The notes under the pieces were generated by a model. It searched no databases and was not told the DNA's origin. It was given only the letters and a program-made list of their open reading frames with translations. The position numbers were made by a program, and so were the translations under genes. DNA of 64,000 nt from Trichostrongylus colubriformis. Its lineage: Eukaryota; Nematoda; Chromadorea; Rhabditida; Trichostrongylidae. Numbering within the stretch: the first letter of the stretch is position 1; every line of letters starts with the position of its first letter. The DNA is taken from contig OZ022257.1 of assembly GCA_963978905.1 (NCBI GenBank), positions 10,314,509-10,378,508 on the forward strand. Direction: 5' to 3'. Positions 31,570-41,405 of the stretch are shown here, piece after piece.

Positions 31570-34374
31570 ATGAAATGTTTTATGTTCAATTCGCGTAGCT
31601 TGACTAATAAGATCCACCACCTTCAGTATTTCCTGGAATGTCTAAAGCCAGATTTACTTTTCATCACGGAGACCTGGCTGTCTCCGAATATTCGTGATCA
31701 GGAAATCGTTTCTGGTTGCCCTTACACAATATTTCGTTCTGACCGCAAGAGTAAAAGAGGTGGGGGTGTGTGTTGTCTAGCGAAAGATTTTATCAACCTG
31801 GTTACAGTTTCGTCGCCCTCTTGTCTGAGATCGAACGTGCTTTGCTTAGACTGTTTCGATCCCCGGTCGTCTTCACCCTTAAGGATGATTCTTGTCTACA
31901 GACCTCCCAGTTCCACTGCCACTGATGATGAAACCTTGATTGACTTCCTGCTAGAACTTTGCCTAACTAATAGGACATTACTAGTTTTGGGAGACTTCAA
32001 CCTTGATATCGATTGGATCACGTATACTGCTAGAAACGCTGTCTCTAAGAAATTTTTGGAATTGTTTAAATGCTGTTCCTTAAATCAGCATGTCTTGAAA
32101 CCGACTAGGGCTAACTCGACCTTGGACATCATACTCGCCTCTGCTCCTATTATTAGTGAAATCTCGATACTCCCACCGTTCTCCTCATCCGATCATAATA
32201 TCATTTCGTTTAAATTTCAAATACCTTCGCGAACGTCTCTAGAAATTCCATTTCCAGATTTCAAAAGAGCAGACTATAGTACTCTATCCGCGTACCTGTC
32301 TTCCATTGACTGGTGGAAAATCTTTGAGGGTTTCCACTCAATGGATGACTTGTATAAAAGGTTCTGTCGTGTTATATATTCTGGAATGGCGATGTGCGTC
32401 CCCTTACATTTCCAGAAAAGATCGAAGAAGCGTTATCCGAAACACATTTCTAACTTGATGAATCAAAAAGCTCGTTTATTTGAGAGGTTCCATGATCCTC
32501 TGTCACATCCTGAGTACAAAAAGATATGCTTGGAGTTAGATCACCATCTAAGGAGATATTTGGCTAATAGAGAAAAAAGCGCTCTAGCGAGATCTGATAC
32601 TAAGTCTGTCTTCTCTCTAGTTCGTAGCAAAATGAAATCATATTCCAAAATTCCTGTGCTTTTGGATGAAGATGGCACCAAATATGCGAGCGATGGTGAT
32701 AAAGCCGAAGCTTTAGCCAAATATTTCACTTCAGTTTTTAACTCCGACAATAGTTTTGGACGAATTCACAGTGCTATTTCCTGTCCCCAGTATAACGTTA
32801 CCTTCCAACCAGAGGACGTTTTGTCGGTTTTAAAGTCGTTGAAGAATTCCGTGTCCGCGAGTTTTGATGGTGTCCCACAGATTGTTTACAAGAGATGTGC
32901 TTTTGCTCTTTACAAACCATTATCGATGATGTTTAATATTTCCTTTTTCTATGGAGAAGTTCCCTCACTTTGGAAGAAAGCCATTGTTACTGCCATACCA
33001 AAAGCCAAAAATGCTTGTATCCTTTCTGCCTTCAGGCCCATCAGTATCACACCCACCCCTGTCAAAGTTATGGAAAGACTTATCAGGGATAGATTAATAA
33101 GTTGGTTGTCCGCAAGCAACCTTGTACCGATAGAGCAGCACGGCTTCACTGCTGGAGCCTCCACGGTAACCCAGCTGGCCGACTGTTTCTATGACTGGAA
33201 TCTTGCCTTGAGTAAAGGAAACTTTGTAGACGTCATCTATTTCGATCTCTCCAAGGCTTTTGACAAAGTCAATCATCGAAAACTGCTCACAAAACTTGTC
33301 GAACTTGGCATCGACTCAAGTTTACTGACATGGATTCAATCGTATTTGAGTGACCGAGAGATATGCGTCAAAGTTGAGAATTCGTTCTCTAAGTGCTATG
33401 CTTGTCCGAGTGGTGTGCCTCAAGGAGGTGTATTGTCACCCATTCTATTCTTAGCTTACACGTATGATTTACCCTTTAGGCTGAAAACGCACCCCTCAAT
33501 TAAAATACAAATGTACGCTGACGATATCAAAATTTATGGGACTTATGATTACGATAACCGTGACGAGGTACGCTCAGCTCTTACCCTGTCTATCTCGCGT
33601 ATGGTGGACTGGGCTACAGCTAACGAAATACCTGTGAATTTAGCCAAAACATCACTACTCCACATCGGAAACGCCTTAAATATGGAATACAAATTCAACG
33701 GCTACGTTCTTCGATCTTTCGAGGAGATAAGAGATCTAGGAATTCTTTTCAAGAATGATTTGAAATTCGACAGTCACATCGAGGCGGTGGTGAAAAGGGC
33801 GTTTGCAGCTCTTTTCGTCATCTTTAGAAACGTTCGCTCTAATGAGGTTTCCATTTATCTCAGATTATACAAGGCATATGTGATTCCAATACTGGAGTAT
33901 GCGTCACAGATTTGGAGTCCGTTTACCAAAAGATATCAGGCCAAAATTGAAAAAGTTCAACAAGTTTTTACCAAAGTGCTACATCATAAGATTTCTCCAA
34001 ACTCCAGCGAACGAGGCCCAACTCCATGTTATCGCGAAAGACTGGGACTTTTCAATCTCAAAAGCTTGCTGTATCGAAGAGTATTTCATGATGTCATCTT
34101 TTGTTTCAAAGTATTAAAAAACGAGACCAAATTGAAAGCCTCTAAATATTGGATTTTCAAGCCTTGCAGGGGGCGTACTAGTTTTCTGGGCATTGACAAC
34201 ACCTATGTGACTGGAAGGCAACACCGTATGGTTTATAACTCCCTATTTTTCCGGGGAGCTAGATGGCTTAATATGCTACCATCGGATATATTGAATGCAT
34301 CCAGTGTATCCCTGTTCAGGGAAAGGTTGAAGCGGATTGATCTTCTATCTGTTCTTAATATTACAGATTATTGA
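31570..34374 (+). CDS. LINE ORF2: endonuclease and reverse transcriptase, CR1-like
   Basis: This uninterrupted 934-residue protein has an apurinic-type endonuclease first: N7 in FNSRSLTNK, E34 in ITETWLS, the VYRPP motif, LGDFNLD near residue 140 and SSSDHNI near 206. The reverse transcriptase follows, with FRPISITPTPVKVMERL, YFDLSKAFDKVNH near 556, GVPQGGVLSPILF near 615 and the catalytic YADDIKIY near 648. The C-terminal domain contains R-L-Y-K-A-Y-V-I-P-I-L-E-Y-A and ends in an F-R-E-R-L-K-R motif typical of CR1/jockey-group LINEs. The enzyme nicks target DNA and primes cDNA from the element RNA. All catalytic residues expected from the family are present. Start chosen as the first ATG after ORF1; the endonuclease asparagine is then very close to the N terminus. 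Confidence 0.93.
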   Translation: MKCFMFNSRSLTNKIHHLQYFLECLKPDLLFITETWLSPNIRDQEIVSGCPYTIFRSDRKSKRGGGVCCLAKDFINLVTVSSPSCLRSNVLCLDCFDPRSSSPLRMILVYRPPSSTATDDETLIDFLLELCLTNRTLLVLGDFNLDIDWITYTARNAVSKKFLELFKCCSLNQHVLKPTRANSTLDIILASAPIISEISILPPFSSSDHNIISFKFQIPSRTSLEIPFPDFKRADYSTLSAYLSSIDWWKIFEGFHSMDDLYKRFCRVIYSGMAMCVPLHFQKRSKKRYPKHISNLMNQKARLFERFHDPLSHPEYKKICLELDHHLRRYLANREKSALARSDTKSVFSLVRSKMKSYSKIPVLLDEDGTKYASDGDKAEALAKYFTSVFNSDNSFGRIHSAISCPQYNVTFQPEDVLSVLKSLKNSVSASFDGVPQIVYKRCAFALYKPLSMMFNISFFYGEVPSLWKKAIVTAIPKAKNACILSAFRPISITPTPVKVMERLIRDRLISWLSASNLVPIEQHGFTAGASTVTQLADCFYDWNLALSKGNFVDVIYFDLSKAFDKVNHRKLLTKLVELGIDSSLLTWIQSYLSDREICVKVENSFSKCYACPSGVPQGGVLSPILFLAYTYDLPFRLKTHPSIKIQMYADDIKIYGTYDYDNRDEVRSALTLSISRMVDWATANEIPVNLAKTSLLHIGNALNMEYKFNGYVLRSFEEIRDLGILFKNDLKFDSHIEAVVKRAFAALFVIFRNVRSNEVSIYLRLYKAYVIPILEYASQIWSPFTKRYQAKIEKVQQVFTKVLHHKISPNSSERGPTPCYRERLGLFNLKSLLYRRVFHDVIFCFKVLKNETKLKASKYWIFKPCRGRTSFLGIDNTYVTGRQHRMVYNSLFFRGARWLNMLPSDILNASSVSLFRERLKRIDLLSVLNITDY

Positions 34375-35532
34375 GTCCCCAACGTTGATTTTCAACAGCT
34401 CGTTGGTGTCTTCTTCAGTCCGTTATAGATAGACGCTGTTGAACAGGAATGTAAAGTCTAAATGCAATGTTCTGCCGCAGAGGATTTGGCTCCTTACGTT
34501 CTTTTTTTTTTATAGAAGTTACCAATTATCAATTGATTGGCTACTTAATTACAGCAGAACGGCTTCACGAAACTAGATAACATGCATGTTTCGGTCTTTC
34601 CTTCCACAGCTCAACATGGTCCGTATCGTATTCGTGCATGCTGCGGATTATCACTTGTAACGCTTGCGCCATGGACGGCCTGTCATCAGCAACCGACTAC
34701 ACTTCCTCTCATGGAACCTTCCAGCTTCTATTTCCCTTCCTTATTCAGGGTTATATGGTGTTATGCATGCGAGTTGATCAAGCTGATTTATGTTGGTTTA
34801 TGTCTGAGCTCTAGCTTTCTCTGAAAATGGTTTCTTAGAAATATCCGCGGTCAGCGTCTGGGTTTTCTTTTCTTTTCTTATTATTTTTCTATTACTTCAA
34901 AGTTGTACTAACGATATCACGCTTTCCAATTGGTCGTTGCTAACAGTTATTGGCATGTTCATTGCACTGGTCTGGTCATGAAGACCCTCGCCTCTAGCCG
35001 CCTTGTTTTTCTTTCACTTTTGTTGTTCGGCACATGTAATTAAGCCTACACTACAATATAAGTAGCGTGTTCCTGGGAGATGCGTATATTTACTGAGTAA
35101 TGGGACCCTCATCCCCCTTCTGAACATGCCCTTCGCTCCTGACGTCCACGAGTCTGAGTATCCAGCTTTTACCTGGTCTGTCTGTTCCACGAGGGCTGTC
35201 GGTATACTCGTGTTTCGGAGTTCAGACAAACTCCCATGACCCCCTATGGTGGCGTAAGGGCACCATTGCCGACTGGTGCAGGTATAGGACTTGGATCCTA
35301 CTCGTGGTTACGTCTGGTTCGAAAGGAGGACCTGTTTCCCATTGAGCAGTATCCTCATGTTTTTTTTTTTGGTTATTGAGTTCTGCCCTGATCCAATGGT
35401 TAAACGACTAGAGACTATGTACTTTATTTTTTTGCACAGAAATTGGGCGTTGTCTTCGTGACCAACCTTACTTTTTTGTTGCTTGGATTATCTTTCTTTT
35501 TCCTGTTCTCTGGCGCTTCTTCTGGCGCATAC

Positions 35533-35558
35533 AAATAAATAAATAAATAAATAAAAAA
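35533..35558 (+). repeat. (AAAT)n 3' tail of the LINE
   Basis: Five to six tetranucleotide repeats mark the 3' end of the CR1-type LINE, replacing a poly(A) tail as is common in this group. Confidence 0.85.
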
Positions 35559-36260
35559 TTGTGTAGTATAGCAGCAACTTCAGTTATGAAATTGGGAGTC
35601 GTACCGTTATCGGGGTCAGTTCGGGGAGAAGCTCGTATTTCTCTAAATTTTCTCTAACGCAGTGCTTGACCCTAGGTTACGCCATGCCACGTATGTAGTA
35701 GCTCTAGGGAGCAGTTTTCAAAAGGGAAAAAAGCTAATTCGGTGAGGACGAGTAAGTGGTGTCCCGAAAACTGCTGTTATGGCTCAACTTCTGCTTGACC
35801 TTTAAAGCCTAAAACTGCTGGATCAACGATCAACGATAGGAAATCAAGTCGAGGGAACGGAAATGGAGCGCGCATGTGGTGCTCATTACAGTAGTATAAT
35901 ATGATCACATAAAGAATATTAATAAAGTATATGAGTTCCTGGAATAATTATGTCACTAGCAGTTATATTTTATGGTACTGGCAGTCAGGTTTTTTTTTGT
36001 TAAGCGAATTGAAGTCGAGGACGAAACCTTGCTTCATTGCTACAGTCCCCTCCCCCCGTTGCTTTGATCGATGTGGTCCCTCCTGGATAAATATAACGCA
36101 AGAAAACATTGCTTTTTGGCATCAAGGGTTTTCGGTGAGGCTAGTTCAATGCTTTTATAAAGTCATTTAGCGTGTGCAAGCGAGGTGGGTTGGAAAATGC
36201 GAAGGGATCTCCCCTGGAGAGCTTTTCAGGTTCCTCCGTTCCCATGTTGATGTAACAGCA
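35559..36260. other. no recognisable feature
   Basis: Short frames only; no repeat partner noticed in this window. Confidence 0.3.
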
Positions 36261-36340
36261 TGAGAGCAGAAGTGGTGTGGCGAGTAATAAGGCCACTGCC
36301 AGTTGAACGGTCTGGGGATCGAATCATGGGTCAGCGTCTT
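36261..36340 (+). repeat. tRNA-like sequence, probable SINE head
   Basis: GTGGTGTGGCGAGTAATAAG is followed about 30 nt later by GGTCTGGGGATCGAATCATG, the spacing and wording of degenerate A and B boxes. No acceptor stem is evident. Confidence 0.35.
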
Positions 36341-37201
36341 TCGAGTACTACGTGAACTGTCGCAGACTTGTCTGTGAGGAAAAAAAATGTTGACAGATCT
36401 ACTGGTTGCTGAGCTCCTGCTCACACGCATAAACCAAACCACATCAAAAATCACCCTGATTTCAGATGGATACAGAATGCATAGCGTATCCTAGGGGGGT
36501 CTGTTCAATGCTGAATACTTTCTGCTCTAATGGTGATGTGATGAGCAGGTTTCTGGCAATGACAGCAGCTGATCATTTAAAAATGCATGCGCAATTTTCC
36601 AGGGGTACTTCAAGACTGAAGTGAAATGATGTTCCCCTTCGCCTCTTGAGTAGAAAGGTGATTGACCTTGCATTGCAATGGCGATAAGCAATTACGAAGG
36701 GAACTTCAAGCTGTAATGTCTTTCCGCAAATTTGCAGCCTATATAGGTTAAAAAATGTCCAATCAGGCCTTCTGTCCTTCTACTGACAGCTTCGATTACG
36801 GGGGAAAAGAACTGGGGGTGATCTTGTCATACCGTACCCACATAATAATAATAATAATTCATATTGATATTTCCGCATTTCGCATTTTTTCTGTTTTTCA
36901 TTTTTCAATTTATTCATTCTTTTCAGTTTTCTTCATTTTCTATAGTGTATATACTGGTGAAGATCACACGGTCATGGCACGGCGTAGAGATCCTGACAAC
37001 AACATTGTCCTTTCATCAAGAAATCGTAAACAAAATAAAAATATGACCAGGGATGCATAAATTGTTGAGCGTTCCAAGCACAGACTTCCATTTCATTTTT
37101 TCGCAGCCTTCTTTCGCTAAAAATAATAGCAATGAGCAAAGAGCAGACATTTATTGAATCAAATGAAGATGTTGCTGGTTACAACTGTATCTCATTAACT
37201 A
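36341..37201. other. no recognisable gene; short ATA microsatellite
   Basis: An (ATA)n run of six units sits at 36841-36859. A block after a TTTTCTATAG acceptor-like sequence (36930-36945) is open for about 35 codons in two frames, without a recognisable product. Confidence 0.3.
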
Positions 37202-38254
37202 TCAGGTTGTTGCAAAATGAATTTTGGTTTCAAGGTATGTATAAATAAGTAGATTTTTTACCCTGAACTATTCCATCCCAAGGAACGCCAGGCATACCAT
37301 TTGGTGGGTTTTTTTCTGCTCTTTCAGAAACTTCTACGAATGTCGCTCTAAGTTTTCCAGCAGGCCTTTTCCAGGGCTGCGTATAATTATGAACCGACGC
37401 GACTATCGAGTCATCATGCTTTATGAGTTTAAATTGGAACACTCCGCAGCGGAGGCAGCTCGTAATCTCAGCAGTGTTTTTGGGACGAATTGTCCTTGCG
37501 AACGAACAGTGGAGCTCTGGTTTTAAAGATTTGCTTCTGGCGATTTTGATCTCGAAGAGAAGTCGGGTCGCGGCCGCAGGTCATCGCTTAGTGATCAAGA
37601 TCTACGAGCCGTCGAAGCAAATCCGGAGACGAATACTCGTACGTTAGCAGAAGACCTAGGCGTACATTACTCTACAGTGGCGAGACATTTGCTGACAATC
37701 GGCAAGGTAAATGGGCCATTTGTAAACCGTTTTATAACTGTAGATGAAAAATGGGCTTTTTATGATAACAGGAAGCGGGGATTAGTCTGGGTAGATAAGG
37801 ATGCTCCTCCGAAAACTTTTCCTACCCGACCTTCACCCTAAAACACCCTAAAAAGGTTATGATTACTGTGTGGTGGTGTTGTGAAGGTGTAATCCATTAC
37901 AGTTTCTTGCAACCTGGTCAGCCAGTCACAGCAGAGTCTTACTGTTGTGATCTGGAGCAAATGTATAGAAAGTTGCAAAAATTGTGGCCGGCGGTGGTGA
38001 ATAGAGGAGGGCCGATCCTGTTGCAGGACAACGCAAGGCCACACACCTCACAAATCACTCGGCAAAAATTGACCCACTTGGGTATAGAAGTTCTCCCTCA
38101 CCCAGCGTATTCTCCCGACCTTTCCCCAACAGACTATCACTTTTTCCGAGCCCTCAATTCTCATCTGCGTCAGAAACAATTTACTAATTTAGACGATGTT
38201 GAATGTGCCTTCCTTGACTTCGTTGATTCTGGTGATAGTAGTTTTTATAGTGAA
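37202..38254 (+). pseudogene. mariner transposase, dead copy, 3' end missing
   Basis: A mariner-like tip TCAGGTTGTTGCAAAATGAA begins at 37202. The transposase starts at ATG 37389 with the helix-turn-helix (Y-R-V-I-M-L-Y-E-F, E-A-A-R-N-L, C-E-R-T-V-E-L-W-F), is stopped by TAA after L-W-F, continues through T-L-A-E-D-L-G-V-H-Y-S-T-V-A-R-H-L, then a deletion brings it directly to the first catalytic motif T-V-D-E-K-W. A frameshift near 37840 precedes V-W-W, the second acidic residue is in LLQDNARPHT and the third in SPDLSPTDYHFF, so the D,D34D triad is still readable. The family ending is lost after S-F-Y-S-E-N at about 38254, where Penelope-like sequence begins. Confidence 0.88.
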
Positions 38255-38428
38255 AACTATAGGTTATTATTTTATAGAATACCCAAAATAATTACAAGTA
38301 AGTTAAGAGCATAGCCTGGTGTTAGACAAGAGGTATAATAATTACAAAGTAAGAAAAGGAGAAGAAAAGAGGAATTAAATGAAAGAGAAAGGAAGAATGG
38401 AGAGGAAAGAAAAGATTAAAGAGAAGGA

Positions 38429-38464
38429 TTTGACCCGTTTCGCCTCTTCATCAGACGAGTCAAA
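38429..38464 (-). ncRNA. hammerhead-like CTGATGA...GAAA hairpin in the outer element
   Basis: On the minus strand TTTGACTCG and CGGGTCAAA form a 9 bp stem (one G-U pair) closing a loop that reads T-CTGATGA-AGAGGC-GAAA. CTGATGA and GAAA are the two conserved strands of the hammerhead core, and hammerheads are known from Penelope-like elements. However, in a canonical hammerhead the strands flanking the core pair with other partners, not with each other, and no cleavage-site strand was identified, so only the motif is claimed. Confidence 0.5.
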
Positions 38465-38792
38465 TATAATATCAATTCTGCGGCTCTTCAGTGATTAGGA
38501 TTGATATTGAAATAGTTGGGTGACATTATCTTGGGTGGTGGTAAAAGAATTAAAAAAATAAGGTAAATTCCTTTTAAGGACGGTAAAATTGAAGAACTTG
38601 TAAATGGAATCCTAAAGCAACCATATACGTACATTGTCAAAATTCGTTAATAATGGATGTGGTACTCAGTTAAGGATCTGGAGCCAAATTCAAATAGGGA
38701 ATATAATTGAATAGGATTACTTAACCAAAAGGTAGAAGAGTGATGTTAAGGAGAGGGTAATATAAGGAAGCAGTGAATGGTGACTATATTTC

Positions 38793-40309
38793 TCATTTTA
38801 AAAGACCTGTAACTAGCTTATTAATATTTTGAAAATCATTTTTCAAATCATATTTATAACTGATAAACTTATTTTTGTATATACATTTTATAACATTAGC
38901 AATAATGAATTCTATTTTATATCCAATATGACTAAAAACTTCTTTCATTTCTGCGATTTTGCTAACAAAACTTTCATAAAGTGTGCATGTGTTGGCAATT
39001 CTAAGTGTTTCTGTGTATATAACTGATCCTTTATTCACATGTGATATATTGGTGTCTTCCTGTGGGAATCTGATAACTTGGAAATCGTAATCGTCCGTTT
39101 TATTATACAACTTTGTAATTATTTTATTGTTAACTATATTAATTGTTAAATCTAAGTAACTACAACTAGTCTTTTAAGTTATGTGTCTTATGTGTCTTTT
39201 TAAATTCTAATTCATTTCTGTAAACTTGTTTTAATACTTGATCAATTTCTTCTTCGTTGTAGTTATGTATTATAAGTAAATCGTCCATGTATCTGTATGG
39301 AACGAACATGTTATTGAGTTGGTATTTCTTAGTTAAGGAGTAGTTAAATTCCATTACAGTGAGCGTAAGATCGGCCGAAGGTGGACTGAAATTGCCCCTT
39401 TGTGGAACTCCCACTGTGCTTGTAGATGTTGCTACTAAACAAACAATAACTGTTATTGAGTTAATAATCTATCAAGTATAGCAAATCTTGCATATTATAT
39501 AGTCTATACTTATTAACATGCTCCTCCCCGTTGCTATAAAAGGTTTTATATCCATTTGTAGCAATGAATTGCTTACCTGCGTTATTAAAACACTTTTTCA
39601 AAAATTCTCCAATATTTTTAATTATAGTACTATGCTTCAAATTAGTGAACATATCTGTAAAATCACCAGAAAACAATTTGAGATTATTTCCCGTGATATT
39701 ATTTAGCTCATTACTACTATTGATATTACTTATAGACCAATACAATTTGTTTGTTTTATTTCTGCTTTGTATTACCTCAGTATAATTTACAAAATATTTT
39801 TTCATATGTGTAAAAATACCATGTAATTCTTGTGCTAGTGGTTTGACACTACTATTATAAGCTCCCGTTATAAATCTAAATTTAAATGGGTTTTTATGTA
39901 AATTTGGAAGTGCATAAATGACAGGTAAATCTTTTTTTGTATTTTCTTTTAACTTACTTTTTTCGCAAAAGCTAATGTGTTTACTTGTTATGGCTTCTTT
40001 TTACACCCCATGTAGTATTTCGTATGTATTATTAGTTTGTAGTATCTGTATTTGTTTAGATCTTTGTCGTATGATAATCCCATTTCTTCCATAATTGTTA
40101 GTAAATAGAATTTTTTACAAATATTCCCGTAATTATTACTAGCTTTGTTCAAAGGGCAAAAAATCAAGTCTTTCTGATATTTTTTGAGTACTGAAAGAGG
40201 AAAACATGTTTTATTGGAATCTCCTGTTTTAACATTGTTTGAATTAAGGAGGGGTTTGTTTTTTTGATGATATAACGAGTAAAATTTTTAAATAAGATAG
40301 ACATTTGAA
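38793..40309 (-). pseudogene. outer element reverse transcriptase, degenerate
   Basis: Fragments in order along the minus strand: D-L-I-F-C-P-L-N-K-A-S-N-N-Y-G with C-K-K-F-Y (about 40170-40095); P-V-I-Y-A-L-P-N-L-H-K-N-P-F-K with F-R-F-I-T-G (39930-39870); the A motif FSGDFTDMFTNL (about 39670); GVPQRGNFSPPSADL and the catalytic YRYMDDLLII (39414-39270); then Y-L-D-L-T-I-N-I and K-L-Y-N-K-T-D-D-Y-D-F with a thumb-like end (39150-38793). The downstream order matches Penelope-like RTs with an N-N block in finger motif 1. There are stops near 40283 and 39996 and frameshifts near 39160 and 40000, so it is inactive, although both catalytic aspartate motifs survive. Confidence 0.82.
40297..40309. 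repeat. target-site duplication of the inner element, left
   Basis: ATAGACATTTGAA, repeated at 44073-44085. Removing the insert with one copy restores continuous outer-element sequence. Confidence 0.8.
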
Positions 40310-40402
40310 ATTCCAACTTCTCTCTTCGTAGAACCTCGGCATCGATATTAGTTTGTAATTCTCTGTTATGCTAACGAGGTTGTTTGGTGGAATATTTATT
40401 TG

Positions 40403-40442
40403 AGGCCTAACGTTTCGACCAGATCGTCTTCCTCAAAGGCCT
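40403..40442 (-). ncRNA. hammerhead-like hairpin, inverted copy of the inner element
   Basis: Mirror copy of 43979-44018, from the inverted arm; identical apart from orientation by eye. Confidence 0.4.
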
Positions 40443-40678
40443 AAACGTGGCTCAAGATTTAAGATTCTATCCACTACACCACCAAACGCCTCATCCCTCT
40501 AGCGGTTCTGACGAAACATCGAGGAACCGCCGGAGGAACCCCGTACGAAAGTACTAAACTCACCAGTCCACCACCACGAGAGTGGGACGCCGCCACTCCG
40601 TGTCACTTGTCGTCAGTGAATGAGAGATGCCATGCTGTCTTTATACATAGTATAATGGGGACATGCATGTCTCCCTCC

Positions 40679-41405
40679 TCATATCAGTAGCTCGCAATGT
40701 GGCGCAAATGGCAAGAGATCATTCGTAATGGATAAGCACTCATTTCGGTTGTTCATACTTGGATTTCTTGCAGAAATCCAAAGCGCTTCGAGCACCTTCC
40801 TGGCTGAAATCTCAGTCTCGCATGCCAGAATACTGCACTTCACATCAAAGTCGTTTCCGTCATGCTCCTCGGTCATGTGCTTTCCTGGAGGTGTTCTTGT
40901 GTTACCTAGTCTTTTACCAGCAAGATGTTCTTTGATACGTATTGCTAGTCTTCTTCCAGTTTCCCCAATGTACGTTGCGTTACATGTCTGACATTCAATT
41001 TGATAGACTACACCAATTTTGGCGCAATCCCCAGTTGTACCATACGGGCATGTAACGCAATTCTCTGACACGCAACGCTTATCGTAAAGCCTATTCCGCA
41101 CGAGCTGGCTTTTAATGTTGCCATTAGGGACATTCACTAAGACAACATCATCATCCAGCTGTGCTTGGACAAGGCATCTTTGGATTGCAGCAGTTACTCT
41201 GTCAGAGATGAAAGGTATGCATAAGGGAACCTTATTAAGACGCGGTATGTTACGTTGCTCAGTGCGTATTCTATTATGACGTTCTGGTACAACATAGCCA
41301 CTTGATGCAGCTATGTCGGAAGCTAGAAGTATAGACTCACGCCGCTCTGTCGGACCTGTGCATACATTTGCAGCCGTCTTGAACATGTTCTTGATAACTG
41401 CATGT
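40679..41405 (-). pseudogene. inner element, inverted copy: C-terminal region with GIY-YIG nuclease
   Basis: The minus-strand frame starts inside the coding sequence at the junction (H-A-V-I-K-N-M-F-K) and runs intact to the same stop as the forward copy. It carries C-V-S-E-N-C-V-T-C-P, the GIY-YIG core G-V-V-Y-Q-I with T-Y-I-G-E-T-G-R-R, R-I-K-E-H-L and the C-terminal E of K-V-L-E-A-L-W. It differs from the forward copy at only a few residues (for example Q-L-D-D-D against Q-L-D-G-D). Without the RT it is a 5'-truncated copy. The open frame extends on to 41557 into the forward copy's complementary strand, which is meaningless. Confidence 0.9.

Larger units (their letters stand above)
30600..35558 (+). 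mobile_element. full-length CR1-type LINE retrotransposon
   Basis: A complete non-LTR element is present: a GC-richer 5' leader from about 30600, ORF1 (30860-31546), a 23 nt gap, ORF2 (31570-34374), a 3' region of about 1.1 kb and a terminal (AAAT)n tail at 35533-35558. Both ORFs are open over their full length, which points to a young and perhaps still mobile copy. The exact 5' end is estimated, and no target-site duplication was identified. The element begins about 80 bp beyond the mariner at 29659-30517. Confidence 0.85.

Noticed and set aside
32541..33276. Minus-strand frames inside the CR1-type LINE
   Set aside because: Shadows of ORF2 on the opposite strand.
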